Shown: positions 11,291-20,674, numbered from the stretch's first letter. The stretch is DNA of 28,294 nt from Welwitschia mirabilis (GCA_051453625.1 JBOZIK010000001.1:110837302-110865595); one strand, 5' to 3'. The notes: generated from the letters alone by a model not told the origin. Numbers and translations are program-made.

Positions 11291-12080
11291 AATAATAGCT
11301 TGATGCTTCATGAGTAGATCCAATCACTCATGTGTTCATGCATTCTTTGTTATGTCTTCTAGATGCATAAGATCTTTTTGTTACATCATGGCTTTATACC
11401 TTTTGAAGAGTTTTTAGTTCTTTAACTTAGAAGATTAGTCATTTAAACTTTGTAACCGTCATATAATAAATAAAAATGACTAGGCATTAGCATACATATT
11501 CTATTTTATTTGATGTGATTAAAGAGGTCTTCAAAATTGTAGATGTCTATTAGCAGTTAAATGTATTTCTCATGATAGACATCTTTAGTTAAAGTGACTA
11601 AAAATTAATGAAATATAAAGTGTATAATATTTAGACATTCATGATTAAAAATATGTGGTGTAAATCTTGATAGCTTTTCTAAAATGTAAATTATTTGTTA
11701 AAGTACAAATTAACCCTATTACCTATTCTATCTTAGTATAGACATCTTCAAATATGTAGATGTCTATGTCAGATTCATCTTTTAGTATAGTCATCTCTAT
11801 TGATATAGTTATCTTTTACTTGTAATTTGGAAACTAGTTTAGCTTAGATGTATTTGAACCTATAGGCATATTTCCCTTAGATGTATTCAAGTGTATAAAT
11901 GTCTTTTCCATAGATATCATCCATTTTATAGATGTCTTCAGTTAATTGATTTAGCGTTTTTAATTTTAAGATGGTCTTTTTATAATATTTTAGCTTTAAA
12001 ATCTAACATAGTATTATGCCTTTTTTGCACTAATTGTCTTCATATTAACCTATCTACATAATAGCATAAAATATTTGACA
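11291..12080 (-). mobile_element. Candidate 5' LTR of copia element B
   Basis: AGATGTCT/AGACATCT occurs near 11542, 11577, 11741, 11758 and 11929, with one-mismatch copies between. The same octamer is clustered at 5100-5560 on the far side of B, and both zones share a gacctcttta stretch on the minus strand. The position beyond gag is right for the 5' LTR. I cannot give exact termini and the alignment is weak, so this remains a candidate. Confidence 0.3.
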
Positions 12081-12401
12081 AGTAGAATCATTAAAAGTAG
12101 AATTTAAGGAAAAACTTATAAAAATATTCTAACACATAAAGAAGATGATGATACTACTCTTTGTATCTTTATAATGATGAATCCAACTATTTAGAGCATG
12201 ATGAGAATAATGTTTAGTAAAGTAATAACAATAACAATAATGAAGAGAAGGACCAAGAAGTAGCCATGGAAACTTAACAAAAATCCAATAGAATATAGAT
12301 TTATCATAGCCAATGAATTAATGCAAATTAAAAAGTCTACTTCTAATAAACCTAATCTTCTATTTCTTCCTCTTGAACTTTCATGTAAAACTTAAAACAC
12401 C
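12081..12401 (+). other. Degraded acidic coding-like stretch before the 152-codon frame
   Basis: One plus-strand reading shows an Asp/Glu/Asn-rich patch (about 12140-12280) including a run of Asn codons, and another, closer to 12402, stays open for about 30 codons and leads towards the start at 12402 after one stop (near 12395). This hints that the open frame at 12402 was once the continuation of a longer protein. No family is recognised. Confidence 0.3.
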
Positions 12402-12860
12402 ATGCTCTCTTCTACTCCTAAGTCAACATTGCCTTATGATAATTTTACCTTAGAGAAACATGAAGTAGGATTACTTGGAATTCTACTTTTAGTAAAAATT
12501 TATCTTATTAAATCTAATATACGCCTTGAGTTGAGTCTTAAAGAAGTTCCTAGCTATCTTAACTATGCATTAATCAATTCTCCTAAGAAGTTCTATGATA
12601 TTTCTAAGATCCATTTATTCTTATTGGGTAATACCAATGATGTTTTGAATGACAATTATGCTTACACCTTTTTTCACCAATTTGATAAGAGAGTATTCTT
12701 TAGTAAACTGTATCAATTTTTCATCTCTTATCTATCTTCTAAAATTTTCTTTATCATGATGATATTAAATTTTATTTCATATGACCAATCCATACTTATT
12801 AAGAATGATTTTATTTCCTTCATATTTAGTCAATTGGTTTCAAAATGGTTTGATCCATAA
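12402..12860 (+). CDS. 152-codon open frame, unknown protein
   Basis: This is the longest uninterrupted ATG-to-stop frame in the window. The start codon follows a stop by two codons. The product is rich in Leu, Ile, Phe, Ser and Lys. Patches include PYDNFTLEKHEVGLL near the start, KEVPSYLNYALINSPKKFYDI in the first half, and a hydrophobic FFISYLSSKIFFIMMILNFI stretch at about residues 105-125 that could be one membrane segment. I recognise no domain and see no catalytic motif. It lies upstream of the polypurine tract and LTR of element E, so it may be a remnant of an extra or env-like frame of that element. A host gene fragment or chance are also possible. Confidence 0.4.
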   Translation: MLSSTPKSTLPYDNFTLEKHEVGLLGILLLVKIYLIKSNIRLELSLKEVPSYLNYALINSPKKFYDISKIHLFLLGNTNDVLNDNYAYTFFHQFDKRVFFSKLYQFFISYLSSKIFFIMMILNFISYDQSILIKNDFISFIFSQLVSKWFDP

Positions 12861-14251
12861 TTCACTGAAAAAATATAATTTTGATGACTATGTTAAAATA
12901 ACCTAACTTTTAAAATAAGGATCAGCTTAAAGTAAGGAAATAATGTCTTATTGAATTAATTTATTTTATAGAACGATGTCCACCACTTACCTTTTATGAA
13001 TTATATTCAGATGGTTCCTCTTCTTCCATATATAGTAACTTGATTTTATTTTAGTTCTTTATCATATAGTATGTTTAAGCATTCCATGCTTTTGTAATTT
13101 ATAGATGATCAATTGGATTTCAACCAATTGAAGGATATTCAGATACCTATGAACTCTTATTCCAAGATAGAAAAATGTGCTTAATTGAATTGATCATGTT
13201 ATATGCTTATCTCTTTATCAATTTCGTTATGATGCTATAAATTATTAATGCCTTAATGTATGCATAAATTACTTTTCATAAAAGAAAAGGGAAAGACAAA
13301 AATAAAATAAAAAAAAGAAAGAATATTCAAAATATGATAAAAATATAAATATGTAATATAGAAGCAGTTTTAATGATCATGTCTAATCTATCTTGAGGAT
13401 TACCACACTAGGGACAAAGTTGCATAATGGGCCATGTCTCGTCTGATGGTCTTACTGCTTATGATAAAAGCAAGGTCAGTGGTTTCAAAAGGAGTAGTTC
13501 ATAATGAAAGTAATCCAAGGTAGATAGAGGTACAACTTGAAGTGTACCATGATTATCATAATGTCTATAGTGTTATTATTTTTCAACTATCCTTCTCTAT
13601 TGATGATTAGTGATTATGGCTCTGATATGTTAATTTTACTTAGTGTGTTGTCACGTTTATCTTATTCAAGTAGAACTATGCTGTTTTGCTAATTTTAAAT
13701 CATGTTTGGAATGAGCATCATTAGTAAGTAATTAACTTTAAGTAGGATATATTCTATTACATATTGTTATTATTTATTTCTTAAGATATAAAATCTCAAA
13801 GTTATTTATGTATATTTTTTCATTACTTAAGAGGATCATAACATTGTGATGACTTACATTCTTATAATTCTTGATTATAGCAACTTTACCTTATGGTATC
13901 ATCATTTATTTCTTTGTTTTACTTCTAAACCTTATTGTCTAATTATACTTTATACATTACATTTAGTAGGATTCTATCCTTTTATGTAAAAGTTATCTAA
14001 ATTTGGAATAAATTTATTTTTTCTAAGGGGATGAAATCCTTAAGGATTTAAGTCTTCATAAATAAATTTATGGAAAAAATATGCTTTTATAAAAACTTAA
14101 AAAATATTTTTCTAAATTCAATGAATATTGAAATGACTTATAAAATAGACTCAATGTTTATGTGATATCATTTTGAAAAATTTTTATCCTCTTCTTAAAT
14201 TGGATCACATTTATTATTAGTCACTTACTTTGTTAGGAATTAAAAAAAGCT
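12861..14251 (+). mobile_element. Internal 3' region of LTR element E, non-coding
   Basis: No long frame or retroelement domain is visible. The stretch contains an A-rich tract (about 13275-13320) and runs into a polypurine tract and LTR start at 14265, so I assign at least its right part to element E. The left limit is unknown. Confidence 0.4.
13275..13325. repeat. A-rich low-complexity tract
   Basis: A run of aaaag, aaaat and gaaag units, about 85% A. Simple low-complexity DNA inside the presumed internal region of element E. Confidence 0.8.
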
Positions 14252-14264
14252 AAGTAGGGGGCTA
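14252..14264 (+). other. Polypurine tract of element E
   Basis: The tract aagtagggggcta lies directly before the LTR start TGTTAT at 14265 and matches the tract at 1979-1991 in its last six bases. It is the expected primer site for plus-strand DNA synthesis and sets the orientation of E as plus. Confidence 0.65.
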
Positions 14265-14424
14265 TGTTATAAGGTCAAATTGGCCAATTTAACATATTGT
14301 TTAGAGTTCATTTCAAGTTTCATTTCATAGGTTTTATGATAAATCTAATCATTTTTAGTTATCAATGATGAAAGGCATGAAATCATGCATAATTTGGATA
14401 AAATAAGATGTTCATGCAAATGAA

Positions 14425-14586
14425 GTTACTATAGCAAATTACTATAGTAAAGTTACTATAGCCATCAAAGTTACTATAGTAGGTGCACTGTAGCAGGTTA
14501 CTATAACATCATCCACATGTCATCTGGATGATACTATAGGATGATAGCACTATAACAAAGTTACTATAGTAAAACGTTACTATAAC
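14425..14586. repeat. GTTACTATAG palindromic repeat array in the E LTR
   Basis: About nine copies of gttactatag or one- to two-mismatch variants occur in 162 bases, on irregular spacing. Two contain the perfect 12-bp palindrome ttactatagtaa (14439-14450 and 14561-14572), and a third (14471-14482) differs at one position. It lies in the part of the LTR upstream of the TATA box, where enhancer-like repeats are common in plant LTRs. Confidence 0.85.
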
Positions 14587-14990
14587 ATCATTTTCCTAGT
14601 CATTCAAACGATACTAGAAAGATGATAGTCATTATGGAAATATTGAAAAAGAAATATTTTTGACACTTGAACCTTTCATCTACCTATGGTTGTTTGGATA
14701 ATACCCTAGACAATAGTCCTATTAAATGAAATTTAATAAGGATGAAAGATCATGACATGGGTAATAGTTATTCATAGTTGAAAGTGTCACCACCTTGTCA
14801 TCTAGATGACATCAAATAATGAATGATAAGAAAAGAAGAAATAGAAATATGACACTGTCATCCACCTCATCATTTGAATGCAAACTAAGACAACATCAAA
14901 GAATAGTTAAAATTGATAGGTGTTGAGTGTTAAGGAGTAGTTTCCACCATCATCCACCTCATCTTCTAGATAATACCCCAGATAATAATT
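14500..14990. repeat. Dispersed CATCCACCTCATC...GATAATACC modules
   Basis: Six related modules start near 14505, 14585, 14668, 14783, 14853 and 14943. Each has a form of catc-ac-tcatc followed after a few bases by (t)gatgata or gataatacc. In the first and fourth, the halves can pair (tcatc...gatga). Spacing is 70-115 bases. They overlap the right end of the palindrome array and stop just before the TATA box. Confidence 0.65.
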
Positions 14991-15089
14991 AATTATTTGT
15001 TAAAATGTAATTAAACCTTGTTGAAATTTAGTTCCAAAAGTAACCTTTCATATCACACCCCTTAGTAACTTTAACTACTAAATTAAAAC

Positions 15090-15096
15090 TATAAAT
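15090..15096 (+). promoter_or_regulatory. TATA box of the E LTR
   Basis: The tataaat stretch lies about 825 bases into the LTR, after the repeat arrays. Position and sequence fit an LTR promoter on the plus strand. Transcription start is not determined. Confidence 0.5.
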
Positions 15097-16110
15097 GCCC
15101 TCTTAAGGTATCTTATTTTTCATATTTAATATACTTTTGATCTTGTAACAATTGGATATTTATTAGTAAAAATCCTCCTAATTTTAAGAAGGTTTTAACT
15201 TTGTTTTGACTTAAGATTCCTCCATTGAGATGTTGTTATTCATGGAAGGATGTAAGATTATTTGTGTTTCAAGTGATTAATAAATTAAGTATTGATTAAT
15301 TCTTTATTTTTTTTATTTTTCATTTTTTATGATATATTTTATTCAAGATTCAAGTAACATTGATAGGTATATATTATGATTGTTGGAGGCTAATCTAAAT
15401 GACTATATATTGGTAGTTTGCTTAATCAAGTTTCATTAGGATTGCATTCATTTAGCATAGTCATTTTTCATTGCATTGCATCATATCATTTACATCATTG
15501 AATTGCTAATTTGGTTTACTTTGATGATTTAAAAACATAATCAATTCCATTATTCTCTTTTTAATTCTTTCTTTCTCATTGGAATAAGATCTTTCAACTC
15601 ATTTTACTCAAAGTTTATGAATCTAAGTCAAATCTCACAACTATACTAGAAGCGTTGTATTGCTTGAATTATGATTTAGAATGTTTTAAGACTAACTTAT
15701 AGGTTATTAGTAGCACCATGCTTTAAAACCACACCAAATCCTTAGTAGCAACTAAAGGTATTATAGTGCACTTAATAGTTATGTTTAAGAATGTGATTAT
15801 TTTATTAATACTATGATTTAAGAGATCTAAAAAATTAAAATTTTCTATAATTTTAGAAATGTCTTTATTGAAGCCAACTAAAGTAATAATCTTTTAGAAA
15901 TTAAACATAGTAAATATTATTAGGAGAATCCATGTATTAAGTTAACCCATGAAGGTGTAGTTGAAAAGGAATAAAAAACAAGGAATATGATATCCAACAA
16001 AAACATGAATAATAACTACCTTCATTCTGGTAGCATAGAAGTATGATAATGATGAAAAATTTCTAATACAATAATACAATTTCATGACCATATTATTAGG
16101 GTGCTCATCC

Positions 16111-16119
16111 ATATTTATA
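16111..16119 (-). promoter_or_regulatory. TATA box of the D LTR
   Basis: The minus strand reads tataaatat, followed by a gatgagcacc stretch. Its position in the last third of the putative LTR fits the U3/R border. Confidence 0.5.
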
Positions 16120-17027
16120 CATCTAGGATTAGAGTTTTATCCTTATTAATCTTGCTTTTATTAGTGGTTAAGTTTTTCCATTTTTTAGTACAATACAACT
16201 TGACTAATCAAAATTTTAGGCCATAGGGCTTAAGTTTCTAATTAATTTTGGAATGTCATCATTATTACATTACACAAGTAATAAATTAACATATTAATAA
16301 ATAATAATAATGCTAAATTAAATATTTTTTGAGAAAAGTGAAGTTCCTAGAGAAAGAACCATTCTTAAACTTGTGTGGCTTAAGTAGTCTTGAATGTTAA
16401 ATAGCTTATAATTCAATAAAATTCTATTGTTAAATTATGAGGATTTTATGCTACTCACTCCTAGCTAATATTTAAATTATCGGAATTTAGTTTTTCTTAA
16501 AAATATTTATTAGAATTTCTACAACTTACATTATTCAAAAACATACTATGCATTTAATGTAGAACTAGTGTAACAAAGATCTTGAGATCACTTTTGGGAT
16601 TCTATATTTAATAAATAAAATGCATAAGAAAATAAAGTATTAAAAGTAATGATAAATTAGTATTTAATAATGATACAAAAACTATAATATTATACATTAA
16701 AATTACATTCAGTATAGCTTTTAATAACTCCCCTTAAACATGACCTCCAAAGCCTCAATTTAGCCTTTATCATTTTTACCACTATAGTTCCTAACATCCT
16801 TCAAGGAAAAATACAAGTGAGTCAAGATCTTACACAAAAAAAGATTTCCTTAAGTTCTTAATAAATAGCTCCTCTTGAGCTTCCATCTTGAAGATCTCTT
16901 ATTTCTTCATTCTCAACTTTAACTTCCAAAGCATACTCTTTATCTCATAATTTACTCTTATTTATACTAATTTCTTAACCCTCTAAAATTATCCTCTTAT
17001 ACTTATATAAAAAATAACATATTTCTT

Positions 17028-17216
17028 ACATTATAACTTCCTTTTAAATGCATTGTAACTTATTTCTAATAAATCACACTATAACTCCCTTATAGATGCA
17101 CTATAAATTCCTTCTAAATAAAGCATATTATAACTTCTAACTTTCTTCTAAATAAATAATATTATGGATTCCTTGTAAATTCATTATAACTCCTCCTAAA
17201 TAAAGCATCTTATAAG
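17028..17216. repeat. Degenerate minisatellite, unit about 28-32 bases
   Basis: About six imperfect units of the form (c)a-tataactcctt-taaat-aa-gca follow one another. The core tataact with a following c(c)tt(c)taaa is recognisable in each. It lies in the proximal part of the D LTR (U3) on the minus strand. Confidence 0.7.
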
Positions 17217-17307
17217 TTATGGTAATTACACCTAGCTATTTTTTTTAATACAATACCCTTTAGTGATGTAAATTCATTTTAATTTATTTTCGAAGGATGC
17301 TCCTACA

Positions 17308-17323
17308 TTATCCTCCTCTACTT
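17308..17323 (-). other. Polypurine tract of gypsy element D
   Basis: The minus strand reads agtagaggaggataa directly before the LTR start TGTAGG. Its place between integrase and LTR, and its orientation, agree with minus-strand element D. Confidence 0.55.
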
Positions 17324-17559
17324 GAAAGTAAAATATGACAGAAAAGTTGTTCCTCCTTTGTTAGTTTATCATAACCTAGTATTAAGTAGTTTTCTTTTGA
17401 GATCCAAATTACATCCTCTACAATAGCTTTTTGTAATTAGATTAGGCACTTATTATATCCTTTTTTTTGTATCTACTTCTCATGAATTCCAAAATCACTG
17501 GTCTCTTATTCATTTTTGCTTACCTCTATTTGACTTTACTTTATGCTATACATGTTATT

Positions 17560-18262
17560 CATAATACTCCATCAAGACAACAACATTGAATAGTGGTGAA
17601 ATACCCAAACTCTTTAGAAGATCTAATTGATAAGCCTATAATGAAATATTCTTCATAGTTCTATATGGATTAATCTTTTTGAAACTTTGGTTGTTATAGA
17701 TTCTTATGGAAACTCTTTTCTTCTATAGGTATTTCATTATTATGCCACTCTTTTTAAACTTCAGAAATCTTCTATGCTTGTCTACTACATCATTAGTCTT
17801 AGATATTGATATTTCTAAAGTTTGTAACATATACTCATAGAGCTTTATAATTCTTTTTGTAAGTACTTTCCATTGCTAAAAGTTTATATGTATAATGCAA
17901 TGTATCCAACATCTTCAAGTGATATTCATATACCACTTCAAATAGAGATTTTTCTAAAATCTTATACATTGAATTATTGTAAGAATTTTTTGCATATGGT
18001 TTACCTTCATAAAGAAATATTAGAAAGCTTCTAATGATATAATTCATTAGTTCTATTTTTCCATCTATTTTTGAATTCTAACCTAAAAAATACTATAACT
18101 TAGTATCCATCATATGCCATAAACTCCTTTAGAAATAAGAAATAAATTTAACCTCTCTCTCTTAAACCATTAACAAATGTTCTTGGACATGTTTAACTAA
18201 TGGTACAAACTCTTTAATGGTTCAAATGTTTTATAAAATCTATGATGTCTAGCAATGAATCC
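17560..18262 (-). pseudogene. Gypsy D integrase core and C-terminus (decayed)
   Basis: From 18262 down: an EREVKFISYF patch, the form taken here by the VSDRD-KF motif with the second catalytic Asp, in which the Asp appears changed to Glu. Next an SLWHMMDTKL patch and DGKIEL, the place of the DGQTE motif, keeping a Glu in register. The open frame at 18047-17835 then holds AKNSYNNSMYKILEKSLFEVVYE, matching the AYN-S-N-ST-SPFEVVYG signature of Ty3/gypsy integrases. Weaker similarity to the C-terminal KGL...YEG.F region extends to about 17560. Stops interrupt it. It would have integrated element cDNA; it is dead. Confidence 0.85.
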
Positions 18263-18289
18263 ATAATGTTTTGCTTATAATATGTTCTT

Positions 18290-18615
18290 TCCTCTAATCC
18301 TTTGTGAATTCAAAACTTCATAAATATACTAGGAACATTTAGTAATTTGAATGACATCATGAACCATTCACACAATAAATCCAAAGTCTTGAAAGTTGTC
18401 TTCCTTTTAGTTATATTTTGTATATGGATTTAATAATATTTACTCTTTAAACCTATCTTACTAAAAATAGATGAAACCATTAACAAATCCAAAATATCAT
18501 CCACATAAGAAATATAAAAGTATTACCTTATGATTTTCTTATTGATGAATTTTGAATAAACACACATTTGTAACTTATTGCTATCTTTTTTTGGGGTTAG
18601 TACTATGAGGAAAAA
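18290..18615 (-). pseudogene. Gypsy D reverse transcriptase, 5' half (decayed)
   Basis: The minus strand reads, in order: a TPKKDS patch (LTPKKDGSWR-type), MCVYSKFINK (MCVD-RAIN-type), YVDDILDLL (P--DDLLD-type), IFSKIGLKSKYY (FSKIDLKSGYHQ-type, with the catalytic Asp changed to Gly), then TTFKTLDLLCEWFMM and NVPSIFMKF. These are the fingers/palm motifs of Ty3/gypsy RT. The frame then breaks; the YFDD motif, RNase H and the integrase N-terminus are missing. The solo LTR at 18621 interrupts its upstream side. Confidence 0.88.
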
Positions 18616-18620
18616 GTGAT
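18616..18620 (+). repeat. Target site duplication, left copy (GTGAT)
   Basis: gtgat directly before the solo LTR. The same five bases follow it at 19204-19208. Five bases is the normal duplication length for Ty1/copia and Ty3/gypsy integration. Confidence 0.85.
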
Positions 18621-19203
18621 TGTTGTGATACCAACTTAAGTGTGTTTGATAGGGTATTTTGAGTTGTTTTGCAGATAAACTAATAGATAAATGCCTAGTT
18701 CCTATGACAATTGAGAATCCANNNNNNNNNNNNNNNNNNNNNNNNNNNNNNNNNNNNNNNNNNNNNNNNNNNNNNNNNNNNNNNNNNNNNNNNNNNNNNN
18801 NNNNNNNNNNNNNNNNNNNNNNNNNNNNNNNNNNNNNNNNNNNNNNNNNNNNNNNNNTTTATGTTGTTCTAGATTCATGACAGGTTTCTTTAATTATATA
18901 GATTATGAGGGCAGCTTTTGTTAAGGCTGAGCTTAATTAGATTAGGTGCATCGTTGTTTATTTTCATAGACTAGTTTGCATCAACATCTTTTAAATTTCA
19001 TGCATTGCATTTTAATTCAATAGATTAAAGCTACACATTTCTTTTCTAAAATCAACTCTTTAATATCTATACCATTGGCCTTCGATGGAATTATGACATT
19101 CATATCACTCCATCTATACTAACGTGTTGTATTTTGCATCTTGTTTATGATTAACAGGATTGAAATTGAAATGTGGACTATTGCATAAATACACACCGCA
19201 ACA
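18621..19203 (+). mobile_element. Solo LTR of the A/S family, with an assembly gap
   Basis: The block begins TGTTG and ends CAACA and is flanked by a perfect 5-bp repeat GTGAT. Both ends align with the LTR at 1992-3202. No internal element sequence is visible, and the D RT sequence resumes directly after the right duplication, so this is a solo LTR, left when two LTRs of an element recombine. Compared with the 1211-bp homologue, about 765 bases of LTR should be in the gap, which is drawn as only 136 N. Orientation plus is set by the polypurine-adjacent homologue. An open frame running through the N is an artefact. Confidence 0.82.
18722..18857. other. Assembly gap of 136 N
   Basis: Run of N inside the solo LTR. 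Homology to 1992-3202 predicts more missing sequence than the N count. Confidence 1.
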
Positions 19204-19208
19204 GTGAT
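19204..19208 (+). repeat. Target site duplication, right copy (GTGAT)
   Basis: Exact repeat of 18616-18620, immediately after the CAACA end of the solo LTR. Confidence 0.85.
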
Positions 19209-19420
19209 AAAATTTCTTTAATTACTCATTTATCTAAAAGCTCCCATACCTCTTTATTAATCTCTTTTCTTATGTGATGTAATTTTATGTGATGCTTTAT
19301 TTGGAAGTGAAGCATAAACTTATAAAAAGTGATAAACTAGAAGGTAAATCATTAATAAATATATCAGATATTTCAACATATATTTTAAATCCATTGGGCA
19401 CTTCTCCAACTATTTTTCTA
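19204..19420 (-). pseudogene. Gypsy D RT N-terminal part, right of the solo LTR
   Basis: On the minus strand a NKEVWELLDK patch followed by VIKEILS lies just right of the solo LTR. Ty3/gypsy RT has Q-V-ELL-KG-IRE--SP here, directly before the TPKKDG motif that is found at 18590-18600 on the other side. So the two pieces are one RT split by the insertion, with continuity at the duplication. An ISDIFINDLPSSL patch further up (about 19330-19400) fits the KDVFPEDLP-type linker before RT. Confidence 0.75.
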
Positions 19421-19559
19421 AGGATACCTTAAGCACCACTACCATGCCATAGCCCTCTTCTTTTAGTTTTTCTATTACCTCCTATTTTTACAAGAAGCAT
19501 ATCACTTTTGTGTTTTATAAGCTTCTATTTATTTGATAAAAGCTCAAATTTCTTTTCAT

Positions 19560-19860
19560 TTTTGTTAGTTATAATGTAAGTATTTTTATATCCATTATGC
19601 ATATACTTGGTATTATAAAACAATGGTTTACATAATAATAGATGATAATCATCCATATGTATAACATTAAAATAAACTTGGTTATGAAAGTTACTAATTT
19701 TGAAGTTATATAAATACTAAGTTTTAATTGTAATGTGAAATTTATTTCACAATCAAGAGTCACTATGGTATTAAATGTGGCATGATCTTTAGGTTTAATA
19801 TTCTAGAATTTTACATGAAATTAATTGTAAGTGATTTCATTATCAATTATAACCTTGCAT
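19560..19860 (-). pseudogene. Gypsy D aspartic protease (decayed)
   Basis: A KVCKVIIDNEI patch lies at about 19830-19860 on the minus strand. Ty3/gypsy proteases have VIIDSGS here, and the triplet at 19836-19844 reads D-N-E in place of D-S-G. The frame after it (19763-19569) runs open for 64 codons with a weak match to the rest of the protease, including the late WMIII and IMDI patches. It would have processed the gag-pol polyprotein. The usual tail of the protease is not clear. Confidence 0.55.
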
Positions 19861-20674
19861 ACTTTGTACTTGCACTTACATATAGTTCTAAAGAGCTTCC
19901 TTTATGGTACTGTATCCTTAATACTTTTCACATCTTACATGAGAGTTTTTCTAATAATCATATTTTTTCTTTTCTTACTAGTAATATTCTATGATTTCTT
20001 TCTAGTAATATTCTATTATTCCTTTAATTTAAACCCTTTGATTGTCTTATGATAATTAGAAAAGACAGTTTTGTGTATCTCCTTCTTGCTTAATGAATAT
20101 TTATAAAACTTCTATCTTGGCTAGTGATATTTGTATTATATTTTTAAAGAAGTACCTACTTTACCTCTTTCTTTATTAGTACATTCTATACTTTTGATAT
20201 TCTTTTCCTTTTTTTTTTTAAGTATTATTGATTTCTCTTTTCTTCTTATTAATGATGCATTTTTTGGCTATTTCTTTGTTGGATTTGTTCTTTTACTACA
20301 AATTATCTTCTACTTATAGGGCCAACTAGTACACTTCCTTCATGGTTTTAAAAGTAATGATGAAAATCTCATTTTGAATAACAAATATTAAATACATTAT
20401 ATATCTGGTTATCTATCCTATGATACAATTAAAATGTCTTACTTAGATGGCTAATGTGTGCAACTCCTTTATATAGTTTATCACAAACTTTTCTCCTTGC
20501 CAAAGTATTAGCATATTTTTTATCATCTCCATTTAATGTAAACGTGACATGAAATTCTTTTGGAAACTCTCCTTCATGTAGTTTCAAACATGAAATGTCC
20601 TCAATCATGATGACCTTCTAAGCATAATCCTACAAATTTTTTGCAACTTCTTGTAAGTCAATTGAGAAAATATT
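19861..20674 (-). pseudogene. Probable gypsy D gag remnant
   Basis: Position upstream of the protease on the minus strand predicts gag. I see only weak support: a C-terminal-like patch at about 20380-20460 and charged Lys-rich stretches. No zinc knuckle is readable. The open frames on the plus strand here (19782-19994, 19831-20052, 20131-20319) are hydrophobic, from T-rich complement, and I treat them as chance. The block is cut by the LTR of copia C at 20675. Confidence 0.35.
19978..20016. repeat. Short direct repeat ctagtaatattctat
   Basis: The 15 bases at 19978-19992 recur exactly at 20002-20016, 24 bases apart. It is a local tandem duplication within the decayed gag-protease region of D. 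Confidence 0.8.

Larger units (their letters stand above)
14265..15738 (+). mobile_element. 3' LTR of element E (about 1.47 kb)
   Basis: The start is fixed by the polypurine tract and TGTTAT. Near the right end, the stretch around 15645-15690 (ctatactag-gttgtatt-gcttg-tatgatt) aligns with the solo LTR at 19120-19150, so E belongs to a diverged relative of the A/S LTR family. The right terminus near 15738 is inferred from that alignment and is approximate. A TATA box (tataaat) lies at 15090-15096, and the LTR contains two kinds of internal repeat, listed separately. Confidence 0.6.
15985..17307 (-). mobile_element. 3' LTR of gypsy element D
   Basis: On the minus strand a purine tract is followed directly by TGTAGGAGCATCC at 17307, the TG start of an LTR placed downstream of the D integrase. 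A minus-strand TATA box lies about 1190 bases in (16111-16119). The far end is not clear: 15985 is a guess from a gatatca end, and it could lie anywhere down to about 15740, where the E LTR ends. The partner 5' LTR should lie beyond the right edge of the window. Confidence 0.45.

Noticed and set aside
19782-20319. Plus-strand hydrophobic frames that look like small membrane proteins
   Set aside because: They are T-rich complements of the Lys-rich gag/protease region of gypsy D on the minus strand.
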